Origin: Evansella halocellulosilytica | GTDB taxonomy: Bacteria > Bacillota > Bacilli > Bacillales > Salisediminibacteriaceae | Assembly (NCBI RefSeq): GCF_002335745.1 | Contig: NZ_NIST01000001.1 | Coordinates: forward strand, 5,419,525 to 5,483,524 | DNA length: 64,000 nucleotides | Direction: 5' to 3' | Part shown: in pieces, positions 51,857-60,925 of the stretch | Position numbering within the stretch: the stretch's first letter is position 1 | How the letters are laid out: each line of letters begins with the position of its first letter | Translations under genes and position numbers: made by a program | Notes under the pieces: generated by a model | The model's database searches: none | What the model saw: only the letters and a program-made list of their open reading frames with translations | What the model was told of the DNA's origin: nothing

Positions 51857-52637
51857 ACACGTCAACCTCACCTTTAATGAAGGAACTCTCGATGAAAAAA
51901 AAGCGTTGCAACATATCAATCTTTCATTGAATCATGGTGATTTTTTAACGATCATTGGCAGCAACGGCGCAGGGAAATCAACGATGATGAATGTCGTCTC
52001 AGGAAGCTTGCCCCCTGACGTAGGGGATGTGATTATTGACGAGAAACCAGTGACTAACCTGCCAGAATATAAACGTTCAAAAATGATTGGACGCGTCTTC
52101 CAAGATCCGATGGCGGGAACAGCACCCTCAATGACAATCGAAGAAAACTTAGCAATGGCCTATGCCCGGAATAAAAAACGAACGTTTAAAGTCGGAGTCA
52201 CAAAAAAACGAAAAGAATTGTTTCGCGAGTATTTAGAAACGCTAAACCTTGGACTCGAGGATCGCCTTTCTGCTAAGGTAGGCTTGTTATCGGGTGGTGA
52301 GCGTCAAGCACTTTCATTATTAATGGCGACTTTTACGGAACCGAAGCTGCTTCTTCTCGATGAACATACAGCGGCACTCGATCCTTCTCGCGCCGAGCTC
52401 ATTACAAAATTAACGGATGACATTGTCAAAAAGTTCAACTTGACAACGTTAATGGTGACTCATAATATGCAACAGGCACTTGACCTCGGCAACCGATTAA
52501 TTATGATGGATAAAGGACAAATTATTTTCGATGTCGCAGGTGAAGAAAAACAAAACTTAACGATCGAAAAGCTATTACAAGAATTCCAACGAATCCGCGG
52601 AGAAAAAATGGCGAATGACAAAGCTGTATTAGGGTAA
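51843..52637 (+). CDS. ABC transporter ATPase, TrpZ-like
   Basis: A 264-residue ATPase with Walker A GSNGAGKSTM, signature LLSGGERQALSLLMA, Walker B LLLLDEHTAALD and H-loop LMVTHN. LDEHTAALDP in place of LDEPT is typical of the COG1101 group. ATG at 51843 is preferred; the ATG at 51828 is part of the AATGGAGGG binding site. A terminator lies 24 bases after the stop. Confidence 0.92.
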   Translation: MLHLKHVNLTFNEGTLDEKKALQHINLSLNHGDFLTIIGSNGAGKSTMMNVVSGSLPPDVGDVIIDEKPVTNLPEYKRSKMIGRVFQDPMAGTAPSMTIEENLAMAYARNKKRTFKVGVTKKRKELFREYLETLNLGLEDRLSAKVGLLSGGERQALSLLMATFTEPKLLLLDEHTAALDPSRAELITKLTDDIVKKFNLTTLMVTHNMQQALDLGNRLIMMDKGQIIFDVAGEEKQNLTIEKLLQEFQRIRGEKMANDKAVLG

Positions 52638-52660
52638 TCAACATGTGAGAGTACAAAGAA

Positions 52661-52693
52661 AGAGCCAGTGGATTACAAAAGATCCACGGCTCT
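52661..52693. terminator. Bidirectional terminator between convergent genes
   Basis: AGAGCCAGTGGAT (52661-52673) pairs with ATCCACGGCTCT (52682-52693) with one bulged base. It serves the ABC operon on the plus strand and overlaps the last codon of the ROK gene at 52692. Confidence 0.75.
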
Positions 52694-53858
52694 ATGTTTG
52701 TTCGACAAAATTTGGGAAGTGCCTGGCACTTGCCTGAAGGGCGGCTCCTAATACGATGCCGGTGTCACCTAATTGCGAGAAGACGATTTTCGCCTCACTT
52801 TTATACGGTTCGGTTAAATACATGTTCGACTTTTCTTCAATTAAGTCCCTTAACTCTTTAAAATTTTCTAATAATGATCCGCTTAACAACAATATTTCAG
52901 GGTTGTATAAATAAAAGATATTTGTAATCGTCGACACGATATACGTCGTCACTCGATCGATAATGTTTACAGCCCACGTCTCTTCATTATTATAAAACTC
53001 GATTAGTTCATGCAAAGAGTCAACTTGTTTTACTTTTCTCGCTTGTTCTAAGATCGATGACTTTGTTACAACAGTCGTTAAACAGCCAAACTTACCGCAT
53101 TTACACAAACTCCCGTTAATATCTACTACTGTATGGGCAATTTCTCCAGCGAAGTTATTTTCCCCTCGGTAAAACTCACCGTTCATAATAATCGCTGACC
53201 CTATCCCTGATCCAATCCCAATTAAAACAGAGCTTCTAGAATTTTTCGCTGCCCCGTACATATATTCAGCCATCGCTTTCATCTTTAAATCGTTATCGAC
53301 AATGACCTTTAATCCTGTCATGTCCGCTAACATCTTCGCAGCAGGAATATCATGCCAGCCTAATTGTGTTGAGAGCGTTACATACCCGCTTTCATAATTG
53401 ATATAACCAGGCATACCGACAGCTATCCCTGCTACTTTCTCTTTCGTAATCCCATATTCGTCGATACACTTATCAATTAATAGACTCATATTTTTTAAAG
53501 TGACCTTATAATCCTCATCCGGAGGCTTTGCTACCTTTTTAATATAAGCCAATTGATCATTGAAGTTTAAGATCCCGACTTTTATTGACTTTTCGGTTAA
53601 GTCTACACCAATCGTATAAAAAGCATCGTCACAAATGTCGAGTAAATTAGCCTTTCTTCCGACACCGGAAGAAATTAAATCCGTTTCCTTAACAAACCCG
53701 TCATGTTCCAATTCCTGAACAATTCTAGAGATCGAAGTCGGACTCATATTCGTTCTTTTTGAAATGTCTGCTCTGGACACTGGACCGGAACTTTTGATAA
53801 TGTCCAGCACCCATTTCTTATTTTGTTTTTTTATATATAAATTGTCGTGTTTTTCCAT
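52692..53858 (-). CDS. ROK-family transcriptional regulator (second)
   Basis: A 388-residue regulator. Helix-turn-helix at about residues 15-75 (VSRADISKRTNMSPTSISRIV), ROK domain with IGVDLTEKSIKVGI, GMPGYINYESG, IVDNDLKMKAMAEYM, IGIGSGIGSAII and the complete zinc motif CKCGKFGC. The last eleven residues (RHFPNFVEQT region) and the stop come from a palindromic repeat, so the C-terminus has been replaced or extended. ATG at 53858 after TTGAGGTAG. It may control the Opp/isomerase operon at 55130-63702, from which repeats now separate it. Confidence 0.88.
   Translation of the reverse strand: MEKHDNLYIKKQNKKWVLDIIKSSGPVSRADISKRTNMSPTSISRIVQELEHDGFVKETDLISSGVGRKANLLDICDDAFYTIGVDLTEKSIKVGILNFNDQLAYIKKVAKPPDEDYKVTLKNMSLLIDKCIDEYGITKEKVAGIAVGMPGYINYESGYVTLSTQLGWHDIPAAKMLADMTGLKVIVDNDLKMKAMAEYMYGAAKNSRSSVLIGIGSGIGSAIIMNGEFYRGENNFAGEIAHTVVDINGSLCKCGKFGCLTTVVTKSSILEQARKVKQVDSLHELIEFYNNEETWAVNIIDRVTTYIVSTITNIFYLYNPEILLLSGSLLENFKELRDLIEEKSNMYLTEPYKSEAKIVFSQLGDTGIVLGAALQASARHFPNFVEQT
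52701..52731 (+). repeat. RAYT-associated palindromic repeat, copy 11
   Basis: TTCGACA, AAA, TTTGGGAAGTG, CCTGGCACTT. All 31 bases lie inside the 3' end of the ROK gene. Its reverse complement is read through in frame as SARHFPNFVE. Confidence 0.9.
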
Positions 53859-53943
53859 TTTACTACCTCAATTTTCAACGATAATGATCAACTTTTATAG
53901 TTATGCTCTATAGAGATTGTTGATTTTAGTAAAGTTCATGATG

Positions 53944-54369
53944 AAAAGCAGCTTTTTCGTTGCCTTCGAGGACACCTGTTCCGTTATCCCCTCCAAAACA
54001 CAAGTCATCGTTGACATTTTCATTCAATAGAGGATCGTGTGGCCGCAAAGATTCAATAATTAGCCTTTTCGTCACAGATAGCGGTTCCTATGGCCGCTCA
54101 ACCTCGCAGGCGAGCTGAAGTTCTTTTTGACGGACAACAGATCACTTATTTGACTAAAAAGCAGCTTTTTCGTTGCTTTCGAGGACACCTGTTCCGTTAT
54201 CCCCTCCAAAAAACAAGTCATCGTTGACTTTTTCATTCAATAGAGGATCGTGTGGCCGCAAAGATCCAATAATCAGCCTTTTCGTCACAAATAGCGGTTC
54301 CTATGGCCGCTCAATCTCGCAGGCGAGCTGAAGTTCTTTTTGACGGACAACAGATCACGTATTTGATTA
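53944..54369. repeat. Direct tandem duplication, 213-bp unit, two copies
   Basis: Unit 1 starts AAAAGCAGCTTTTTCGTTGC at 53944 and unit 2 starts with the same 20 bases at 54157. They agree over nearly the whole length with roughly ten single-base changes. Each unit has GTGGCCGCAAAGAT, GCGGTTCCTATGGCCGC and CTCGCAGGCGAGCTGAAG. No gene is visible. Confidence 0.85.
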
Positions 54370-54960
54370 AAAAAAGCGCAAGGCGCCCGCATATCGGCGA
54401 CACTCTTACCTGCGACGAGTAACCGCAGGAGCAACGAGCGATTCTCCGCTGAATTCTCTACGAGCTGCTTCGACGCATTCTCTTCTTCGATTACTCTTGC
54501 AGAGGAAGAAGCACAGAGGCTGCGACGAGTAACCGCAGGAGCAACGAGCGACTCTACTCTGAATTCTCTACGAGCTGCTTCGACGCATTCTCTTCTTCGA
54601 TTACTCTTGCAGAAGAAGAAGCACAGAGGCTGCGACGAGTAACCCAGGAGCAACGAGCGACTCTACTCTGAATTCTCTACGAGCTGCTTCGACGCATTCT
54701 CTTCTTCGATTATACTTGCAGAGGAAGAAGCACAGAGGCTGCGACGAGTAACCGCAGGAGCATTGTTTTTCTGCGACGAGTAACCGCAGGAGCAAGCGCT
54801 GCCTCTTCCTCTTCTAGCATCTCTCTGTGGATATATCCTCCGAGACAACTCGCAAGATAAGAACTTCGGCTAAAACCCCCCGCGTCCTGCGGGAACGCCG
54901 AAGTCACCACATCCGTGTGGAAGCTCGCGTAATAAACGCTCGTGCCTGCTAGTCTAGACA
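54370..54960. repeat. Composite dispersed repeat, third copy, with three 110-bp tandem units
   Basis: It opens AAAGCGCAAGGCGCC (changed from AAAAGCGCAAGCGCC) and holds three head-to-tail units starting ACGAGCG at 54434, 54544 and 54653 (periods 110 and 109; one base is missing in the last hairpin, CCCAGG for CCGCAGG). The right part again has CTTCGGCTAAAACCC with GGGAACGCCGAAG, and CACATCCGTGTGG. It differs from the copy at 27884 by AAGCACAGAGGC in place of AAGCACGTAG. From 54961 to 55129 a further repeat-like stretch follows (GCAGGACTCCTGC, GGATGTCACAGGACATGG). No gene is seen in 53859-55129. Confidence 0.82.
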
Positions 54961-55129
54961 GCAATCGAGAGGTTGAAATTTTATACTTTCTTACTTAGTG
55001 AAAAACGCAGGACTCCTGCACCGAGCATACATCCACGGGCAGGAGGTCCTACTAACAGGATGTCACAGGACATGGCGTTTTGCCCGGGTGACTTACATCA
55101 TCATCTTAGCAATAAAACGACGAACTGCC

Positions 55130-56023
55130 TTAATATTTAAACTTTTCGATATACTTTACTGCCTCTTTTATTTCTTCAATCGGATTATGATCTACTTCTC
55201 TTTCTATCGTTAAGTATCCATTATAATTAATTTTCTGTAAAGTCGAAAAATACGTTTCGAAATCTACTGAACCTTGACCTAGAGGAACTTCTCTGAAATA
55301 TTTACCAGAAGAAACCATCTCCGCAATTTGATCATGATCCGTTCCTCCTCCATAACCTAGAAAGCCGTAAACATCTCTTGGATCAACTTGCTTTAACATC
55401 ATCCCGTCCTTTACATGTGTATGGACGATATAATCTTTCAACAACTCGACACCTTTCACTGGATCATCTCCGGTTACCATGACCATATTTGCCGGATCGA
55501 AATTGACAGATACACCGTTCGTACTTAAAGAATCTAGAAACTCTTTCAATCTATTTGCAGGTTCAGGTCCGGTTTCGATCGCAAAATAAGCGTTCATCTG
55601 CTTGGCATAAACCCCTAATTCTTCGCATGCTTTCAACATTTCTTCATGAATTTCACTATCTTTGTTTTCTGGAATAATTCCAATATGCGTTGTGACGATA
55701 TTCGTTCCTAACTCTACAGCTAAGTCAACAATTCGTTTTGACTTCTCAATTTTTGCAGGATTCTCAGTCTTATCTTGAAAACCATGGCCACCTAAATCCC
55801 CACATAACGCTGCAATATCCAAGTTAAGTGAGTGAATATAGTCTTTTAATTGTTTACGAGCATTCGTATTCAAGCTTTCCGGGGCCATTTCTCCATCAAC
55901 AGCATAAATTTGAACACCATCAGCATTCATATCATGAGCCGTTTTTAATCCTTCTCGCAGTGGAAGACGAAAGTTATCAACGATTACACCAATTTTATTT
56001 GAGAGTTTTGTTTCAGGTGCCAT
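55130..56023 (-). CDS. Sugar phosphate isomerase/epimerase, xylose-isomerase-like TIM barrel (1)
   Basis: A 297-residue AP-endonuclease-2-type TIM barrel. Metal-site segments: VTTHIGIIP, FAIETGPEP (Glu), VNFDPANMVM (Asp), VHTHVKDG (His) and LTIEREVDHN (Glu) at the end. These enzymes isomerise, epimerise or dehydrate free or phosphorylated sugars and inosose-like compounds. ATG at 56023; the oxidoreductase gene's stop shares that base. It is the last gene of the Opp2 operon. Exact substrate unknown. Confidence 0.87.
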   Translation of the reverse strand: MAPETKLSNKIGVIVDNFRLPLREGLKTAHDMNADGVQIYAVDGEMAPESLNTNARKQLKDYIHSLNLDIAALCGDLGGHGFQDKTENPAKIEKSKRIVDLAVELGTNIVTTHIGIIPENKDSEIHEEMLKACEELGVYAKQMNAYFAIETGPEPANRLKEFLDSLSTNGVSVNFDPANMVMVTGDDPVKGVELLKDYIVHTHVKDGMMLKQVDPRDVYGFLGYGGGTDHDQIAEMVSSGKYFREVPLGQGSVDFETYFSTLQKINYNGYLTIEREVDHNPIEEIKEAVKYIEKFKY

Positions 56024-57084
56024 TATTGAAAGACCACCTCACTCTTTTTTTCCGCCGCTTCATAAATACCGCACAATATTTTCATCATTTCTACCCCATC
56101 TTCAACCGGTGCAACTGTTTCTTCCTCGAATAAACAACTGCGGACAAATTGGTCGATTTCATTTTGAAAGGCATTTTCGAAATCGAATGAGAGATGGTCG
56201 ATTTGCGGATCAATATTTAAGATCGTATCATTTGCTTCTGTTATGATTTTTAATGCGGGCTCTAGTTCTGCTCCCCCTTTTGTTCCATACAATTTGACGC
56301 CAACTTCATCCTCTTTCGCATGAAGTGTGTATGAAACATCGACCATGAGTGAAGCACCGTTTTCGAACGTAATGAGAGCATTCGCTAAATCTTCAACCGA
56401 ATTTTTTCTCGCATCATAATCAGCTGCTTTATAAAAACTTAAGTTTTTCACGTTAGCACGATTTCCTAGTTTTGTATACGTATTCCCGGTTATCGTTTTT
56501 ACTTTCGGACGCCCCATTAAATACCAGCAAATATCAATAACATGCACACCTAAATCAATTAATGGACCTCCACCCGATTTTTCTTTATTAGCAAACCAGC
56601 CGCCGGGATTCCCGTGACGTCGCAGACATGATGCTTTTGCATAATAAATCTCACCTAATTGCCCTTCGTCAATGAACGATTTTAACACTTTTGTGTTCGT
56701 CCCGAACCTTCTGACAAACCCGACCTGGACAATTTTATCCGACTGTTTTGCAGCCTTTTCGACTTGATTAGCTTCTTCTACATTCATCGATAACGGTTTT
56801 TCCACTAACACATGTTTCCCAGCATGAAGTGCCTTAATCGTAAGGTCCGTGTGGGTGTTGTTCCACGTACATATACTGACTGCATCTACTTGTGAATCTT
56901 GAAAAACTTCATCTAAACTATGATAGACGATGTCTGCCTCATATTCCTTTGCTTTTTTTTCGGCTCTTTCTACTGAGTAATCGTAAACTCCTCGCAAATG
57001 AACATGTTCGTTTGCTTGATAGGCTTTGAAATGCAAGTCTGAGATTGTTCCTGTCCCGATAATACAAACATTTAGTCTCTCCAT
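56023..57084 (-). CDS. Gfo/Idh/MocA-family NAD(P)-dependent oxidoreductase
   Basis: A 353-residue oxidoreductase. ATG at 57084 (MERLNVCIIGTGTISD) with AAGGTGG upstream; the frame runs to 57108. Rossmann fold with IIGTGTISDLH, then VLVEKPLSM, the EKP motif of the family with the catalytic Lys. LIDLGVHVIDICWYLMG is the conserved C-terminal domain segment with the GG-x-x-x-D-x-G-x-H-x-x-D pattern. It oxidises or reduces a sugar, inositol or glycoside hydroxyl; many work with isomerases like its neighbours. Part of a 3-gene catabolic block behind the transporter. Confidence 0.9.
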   Translation of the reverse strand: MERLNVCIIGTGTISDLHFKAYQANEHVHLRGVYDYSVERAEKKAKEYEADIVYHSLDEVFQDSQVDAVSICTWNNTHTDLTIKALHAGKHVLVEKPLSMNVEEANQVEKAAKQSDKIVQVGFVRRFGTNTKVLKSFIDEGQLGEIYYAKASCLRRHGNPGGWFANKEKSGGGPLIDLGVHVIDICWYLMGRPKVKTITGNTYTKLGNRANVKNLSFYKAADYDARKNSVEDLANALITFENGASLMVDVSYTLHAKEDEVGVKLYGTKGGAELEPALKIITEANDTILNIDPQIDHLSFDFENAFQNEIDQFVRSCLFEEETVAPVEDGVEMMKILCGIYEAAEKKSEVVFQ

Positions 57085-57114
57085 GAAGAAAAACCACCTT
57101 TTTTTCAATATTGA

Positions 57115-57987
57115 TTACGCTTCATTCCACAATCTTTTCAAGTTGGCCATTCCAATCCTTGAGCCTAACTGACAATCTTCCATTCCTTCAAATTCAACCG
57201 TAATATAACCGTCAAACCCTGAATTTTTCACTAAATTAATCACTTCACGAATATTAATATCTCCATGCCCGATAATTGCGCCGCGGAGATAATTTTTATT
57301 TACTGTAATAAACCACTTTCCTTCGCCCGGATTTTCATAATAAGGACGAATATAAAAATCTTTGAAATGAACACGATTAGCATATTGAATATTTTTTTTC
57401 ACCCCTACAAGAGGGTCTTCATCGGCACATAAAAAGTTTCCTATATCCAATGTCGTTTTAAAGTTTTCCCGATCAACCGCATGAAGGACTCGTTGAACTC
57501 TATCACTCGACTGAACATTAAAACCATGGTTTTCAATCGTCGTCGTCATATCATATTGAGCAGCATAATCTGCAAGGATCTGGCTTCCTTTTACCATTTT
57601 CGAAAAATGTTGATCAAAATAATGAATCGTCATTTCTTCGTCTTTCAATTGAAATGATGTTAAATCATGGCGGATACTGTTAATTCCTAACCGGTTGGCA
57701 ATATCAATATGTTTTCTAATCCGTTCAATTTCCTCTTCAAATTCTTGCTCGGTCTCTTGACATAAGTTTGCCGGAAAAGAGTAGCCTGATAATTCAATAT
57801 TAGCCGCTTTCGCTTTTTCTTTTATTTCGTCTGCTAGCTCCTCGTTATCGACGACTGAATATCCGTATGGGACGAGCTCCATATGCTCCCCGCCGTTATC
57901 TGCAACCCATTGAATCGCATCTAAAATGCTCAATTTCCCCGACTGAATGTCACTTAATAAACTGTACGAACTTAATCCTACTTTCAT
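57115..57987 (-). CDS. Sugar phosphate isomerase/epimerase, xylose-isomerase-like TIM barrel (2)
   Basis: A 290-residue protein of the same fold as the gene at 55130, but clearly diverged. ATG at 57987 (MKVGLSSYSLLSD) follows GAAGGAGTGATTGGA. Metal-site segments are TTIENHGFN (Glu), TLDIGNFLC (Asp), VHFKDFYIR (His and Asp) and ITVEFEGMED (Glu). The pairing of two such barrels with a Gfo/Idh oxidoreductase recalls oxidation, epimerisation or elimination routes for glycosides and inositol-like compounds. Confidence 0.87.
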   Translation of the reverse strand: MKVGLSSYSLLSDIQSGKLSILDAIQWVADNGGEHMELVPYGYSVVDNEELADEIKEKAKAANIELSGYSFPANLCQETEQEFEEEIERIRKHIDIANRLGINSIRHDLTSFQLKDEEMTIHYFDQHFSKMVKGSQILADYAAQYDMTTTIENHGFNVQSSDRVQRVLHAVDRENFKTTLDIGNFLCADEDPLVGVKKNIQYANRVHFKDFYIRPYYENPGEGKWFITVNKNYLRGAIIGHGDINIREVINLVKNSGFDGYITVEFEGMEDCQLGSRIGMANLKRLWNEA

Positions 57988-57992
57988 TCCAA

Positions 57993-59009
57993 TCACTCCT
58001 TCATTTGAATAGTCTTTAAAGGCAAATCTTCCTGTTTCCTTTCTTCATATAAGTGACAGGCGACAAGGTGTTCTGATTCCATCCGGTGCGTTAAAGCTGG
58101 GTCTGTCTGCCTGCATACATCCATTGCATCAGGACAACGCGTATGAAATTTACAGCCTGCAGGAGGATTTACAGGACTCGGAATATCTCCTTTTAAAATG
58201 ATTCTCTCTCGTTTCATTTTTGGGTCAGGAATAGGGACTGAAGAAAGTAATGCCTTCGTATATGGATGCTTCGGGTTTGAAAAAACCTCGTTTTTTGACC
58301 CACACTCAACGATTTTCCCTAAATACATTACCGCAATTTGATCACTAATATGTTCAACGACACTTAGGTCATGTGAAATAAATAAGTAAGTTAATTGAAA
58401 TTCTTCTTTTAAATCTTTTAATAAATTTAATATTTGCGATTGTACGGAAACATCCAGCGCAGAGACTGGTTCATCAGCAATAATTAATTGCGGCTTCAGG
58501 ATTAATGCTCTCGCAATTCCGATTCGCTGTCTTTGACCACCGCTGAATTCATGGGCATACCGCTCTGCCTGACTTTCATTTAACCCTACTACTTCAAGGA
58601 TTTCAGACACTAATCTATTTTTCTCGGCTTTCGTTTTTTTCGTATGAATGACTAAAGGCTCTGATACGATATCTTTCACTTTCATACGAGGGTTTAGTGA
58701 TGCGTATGGATCTTGGAAAACCATTTGCATCTTTTTTCGAATGTGACCGAGATTCGTTTCTTTCTTCTGCGAAATCTCTTCCCCATCAAACCAAATTTCC
58801 CCACTTGTTGGAGTTGTGAGTCGTGAAATTAACCTGCCTGTCGTTGACTTCCCACAGCCGCTCTCACCGACTAAACAAAACGTTTCACCTTCGTTTAAAT
58901 GAAACGATACATCATTTACTGCATGTAATATTTTTTTCTTATCAAAAATACCGTTTTTAATGTGGAACGATTTTTTTAATCGATTGACTTCTAACAGTTT
59001 TTTTGCCAC
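57993..59009 (-). CDS. Opp/Dpp-type ABC transporter ATPase, OppF type (system 2)
   Basis: A 338-residue ATPase. Start set at GTG 59009 (read MAKKLLEVNRLKKSF) after GGGGAGGTG; the frame to 59033 lies inside the previous gene. Walker A GESGCGKST, signature SGGQRQRIGIARAL, Walker B LIIADEPVSALD, and the C-terminal Cys extension GCKFHTRCPDAMDVC. Partner of the OppD-type protein upstream. Confidence 0.92.
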   Translation of the reverse strand: MAKKLLEVNRLKKSFHIKNGIFDKKKILHAVNDVSFHLNEGETFCLVGESGCGKSTTGRLISRLTTPTSGEIWFDGEEISQKKETNLGHIRKKMQMVFQDPYASLNPRMKVKDIVSEPLVIHTKKTKAEKNRLVSEILEVVGLNESQAERYAHEFSGGQRQRIGIARALILKPQLIIADEPVSALDVSVQSQILNLLKDLKEEFQLTYLFISHDLSVVEHISDQIAVMYLGKIVECGSKNEVFSNPKHPYTKALLSSVPIPDPKMKRERIILKGDIPSPVNPPAGCKFHTRCPDAMDVCRQTDPALTHRMESEHLVACHLYEERKQEDLPLKTIQMKE

Positions 59010-59022
59010 TCGCACACCTCCC

Positions 59023-59994
59023 CTACTTTTCAAATAGCCAGCAGCTGCAGCTACGACCTTGGCTTATCTTTGTCATTTCAGGCTCCTTCTCTAAACATAT
59101 TGGCATTACATCCTCACAACGGGGAGCAAACTTGCAGCCTTCGATCTTTTCGGTTGGATCAGGAACTTTGCCTCGAATCGAACTGAGCCGTGCTTTGTTT
59201 TGACCAATTTTAGGTACCGATTCGATTAATCCTTTCGTATATGGATGCTTCGGATCCTCAAACAACTCATTGACATCCGCTTCTTCGACAACCCTTCCCG
59301 CGTACATGACAACGACTCTGTCACACATTTCCGCGACAACACCTAAGTCGTGCGTAATTAATAACATCGACATGTTCTCTTCTCGTTGTAGCTGCCTCAT
59401 TAAATCGAGAATCTGTGCCTGAATCGTGACATCGAGAGCGGTCGTCGGCTCATCAGCTATAAGCAATTCAGGGTGACAGGACATCGCAATCGCAATCATG
59501 ACACGTTGGCGCATCCCTCCGGACAACTGATGCGGGAATTCACTCATAATTTCGTTTGGACGAGGAATGCCTACTTTCGTTAACATACCAATTGCGTGTT
59601 GTTTCGCTTGTTTTTGTCGATATCCTAAATGGAGTCGAATCGGTTCCATAATTTGTTCGCCAATCTTCATAACAGGATTTAATGACGTCATCGGCTCTTG
59701 AAAAATCATCGCAATTTGTTTACCGCGAATTTTTCTCATTTTTGCTTCAGATACATTCGTAATATCGTTGCCATTAAACCTGATTTGCCCGCCACAAATC
59801 TCACCTGACGTCCCCTTAAATAGCCGCATAATTGAAATAGACGTAAGACTCTTTCCGCATCCCGACTCACCGACTAGCCCTACTATTTCTCCTTTATGAA
59901 TATGAAAATGAACACCGTGTAAAATCTTTATTTCTTCTTTGTCCTTCAAAAATTGAGTTTGTAAATCATCTACCTCCAGGATTCGCTCCTCCAT
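59023..59994 (-). CDS. Opp/Dpp-type ABC transporter ATPase, OppD type (system 2)
   Basis: A 323-residue ATPase with Walker A GESGCGKSL near residue 41, signature SGGMRQRVMIAIAM, Walker B LLIADEPTTALD and a Cys cluster in GCKFAPRCEDVMPIC. ATG at 59994 after AAAAGGAG. It is 15 bases after the OppC-type gene. The sequence is distinct from system 1, so the two transporters are not recent duplicates. Confidence 0.93.
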   Translation of the reverse strand: MEERILEVDDLQTQFLKDKEEIKILHGVHFHIHKGEIVGLVGESGCGKSLTSISIMRLFKGTSGEICGGQIRFNGNDITNVSEAKMRKIRGKQIAMIFQEPMTSLNPVMKIGEQIMEPIRLHLGYRQKQAKQHAIGMLTKVGIPRPNEIMSEFPHQLSGGMRQRVMIAIAMSCHPELLIADEPTTALDVTIQAQILDLMRQLQREENMSMLLITHDLGVVAEMCDRVVVMYAGRVVEEADVNELFEDPKHPYTKGLIESVPKIGQNKARLSSIRGKVPDPTEKIEGCKFAPRCEDVMPICLEKEPEMTKISQGRSCSCWLFEK

Positions 59995-60009
59995 GAAAGA
60001 TTTCTCCTT

Positions 60010-60909
60010 TTAATCATTCTTCGTTTTAGGGTCTAATACATCACGCAAACCGTCTCCAATAAGGTTAAAGGCTAATACAGTAAGGAATATCGCGACACCC
60101 GGCATGATGACGATATGTGGAGATGTACCTAAGTAATCTCGTCCCATCGTCAACATCGCTCCCCAATCAGGCGTTTCCGGACTCGCCCCTAAGCCTAGAA
60201 AACTTAAGCTGGCAGCCGCAAGTATAGCTGTCCCGATTCTCATCGTGAAAAATACGAGTAAACTGCTGAATGTCTCGGGAAATACGTGTTTCAGGATAAT
60301 CCTCTTTTTGTTCGCTCCCATAGACCGCGCTGCTTCAACGAATAACGTCTCCTTCACTTCTAACGTTGCCCCTCGAATAAGCCGAGCAAAGGACGGAACG
60401 CTGAATACAGCGATTGCAATAACGACATTAATAAGCCCAGGTCCTAAAATTGCGATAATCGCAATGGCTAAAATAATGTCCGGGAACGCGAACATGACAT
60501 CACTAGACCTCATAATGAACCGGTCTAATATGCCGCCAAAGAAGCCACTAATCAACCCTAAAGCGGTCCCGACTACTGCACCAAGAAAAACAGAAATAAA
60601 ACTGACACTTAATGAAATTCTCGTTCCGTAAATGAGACGGCTGAATATATCACGGCCATATTCATCCGTACCTGCGATATGACTTACAGAAGGTCCAGCT
60701 AGAATTGAACTATAATTCGGTTCATATGGATCATACGGTGTTAAATAAGGTCCAATAACCGCTACAATGATCATCAGCAGGAGAAAAATACTTGCCATGA
60801 AAGCAACTTTTTTCCGTTTCCAATTTTTCCAAAATTCCTTTACTGGTGAATATTGATTTTTTGCTGCGAACGTTCCTGTTCTCTGAGGATCCTTTTTTAA
60901 AGCCTCCAT
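60010..60909 (-). CDS. Opp/Dpp-type ABC permease, OppC type (system 2)
   Basis: A 299-residue permease. ATG at 60909 (MEALKKDPQ) follows GGGGGGAATTCGA. Family segments: AGTDEYGRDIFSRLIYG, EAARSMGANKKRIILKHVFPE (EAA loop; cited here in parts EAARSMGANKK and LKHVFPE) and FLGLGASPETPDWGAML. About six helices with a basic N-terminus. Confidence 0.92.
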   Translation of the reverse strand: MEALKKDPQRTGTFAAKNQYSPVKEFWKNWKRKKVAFMASIFLLLMIIVAVIGPYLTPYDPYEPNYSSILAGPSVSHIAGTDEYGRDIFSRLIYGTRISLSVSFISVFLGAVVGTALGLISGFFGGILDRFIMRSSDVMFAFPDIILAIAIIAILGPGLINVVIAIAVFSVPSFARLIRGATLEVKETLFVEAARSMGANKKRIILKHVFPETFSSLLVFFTMRIGTAILAAASLSFLGLGASPETPDWGAMLTMGRDYLGTSPHIVIMPGVAIFLTVLAFNLIGDGLRDVLDPKTKND

Positions 60910-60925
60910 TCGAATTCCCCCCATG

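Noticed and set aside
54285-54964. Overlapping minus-strand open frames in the third composite repeat
   Set aside because: Same repeat-derived sequence; the frames shift with the one-base deletion at the last unit, which shows no selection for coding.
54998-55213. Plus-strand open frame of 71 codons
   Set aside because: It overlaps the end of the isomerase gene on the other strand and covers repeat-like sequence with no start signal.
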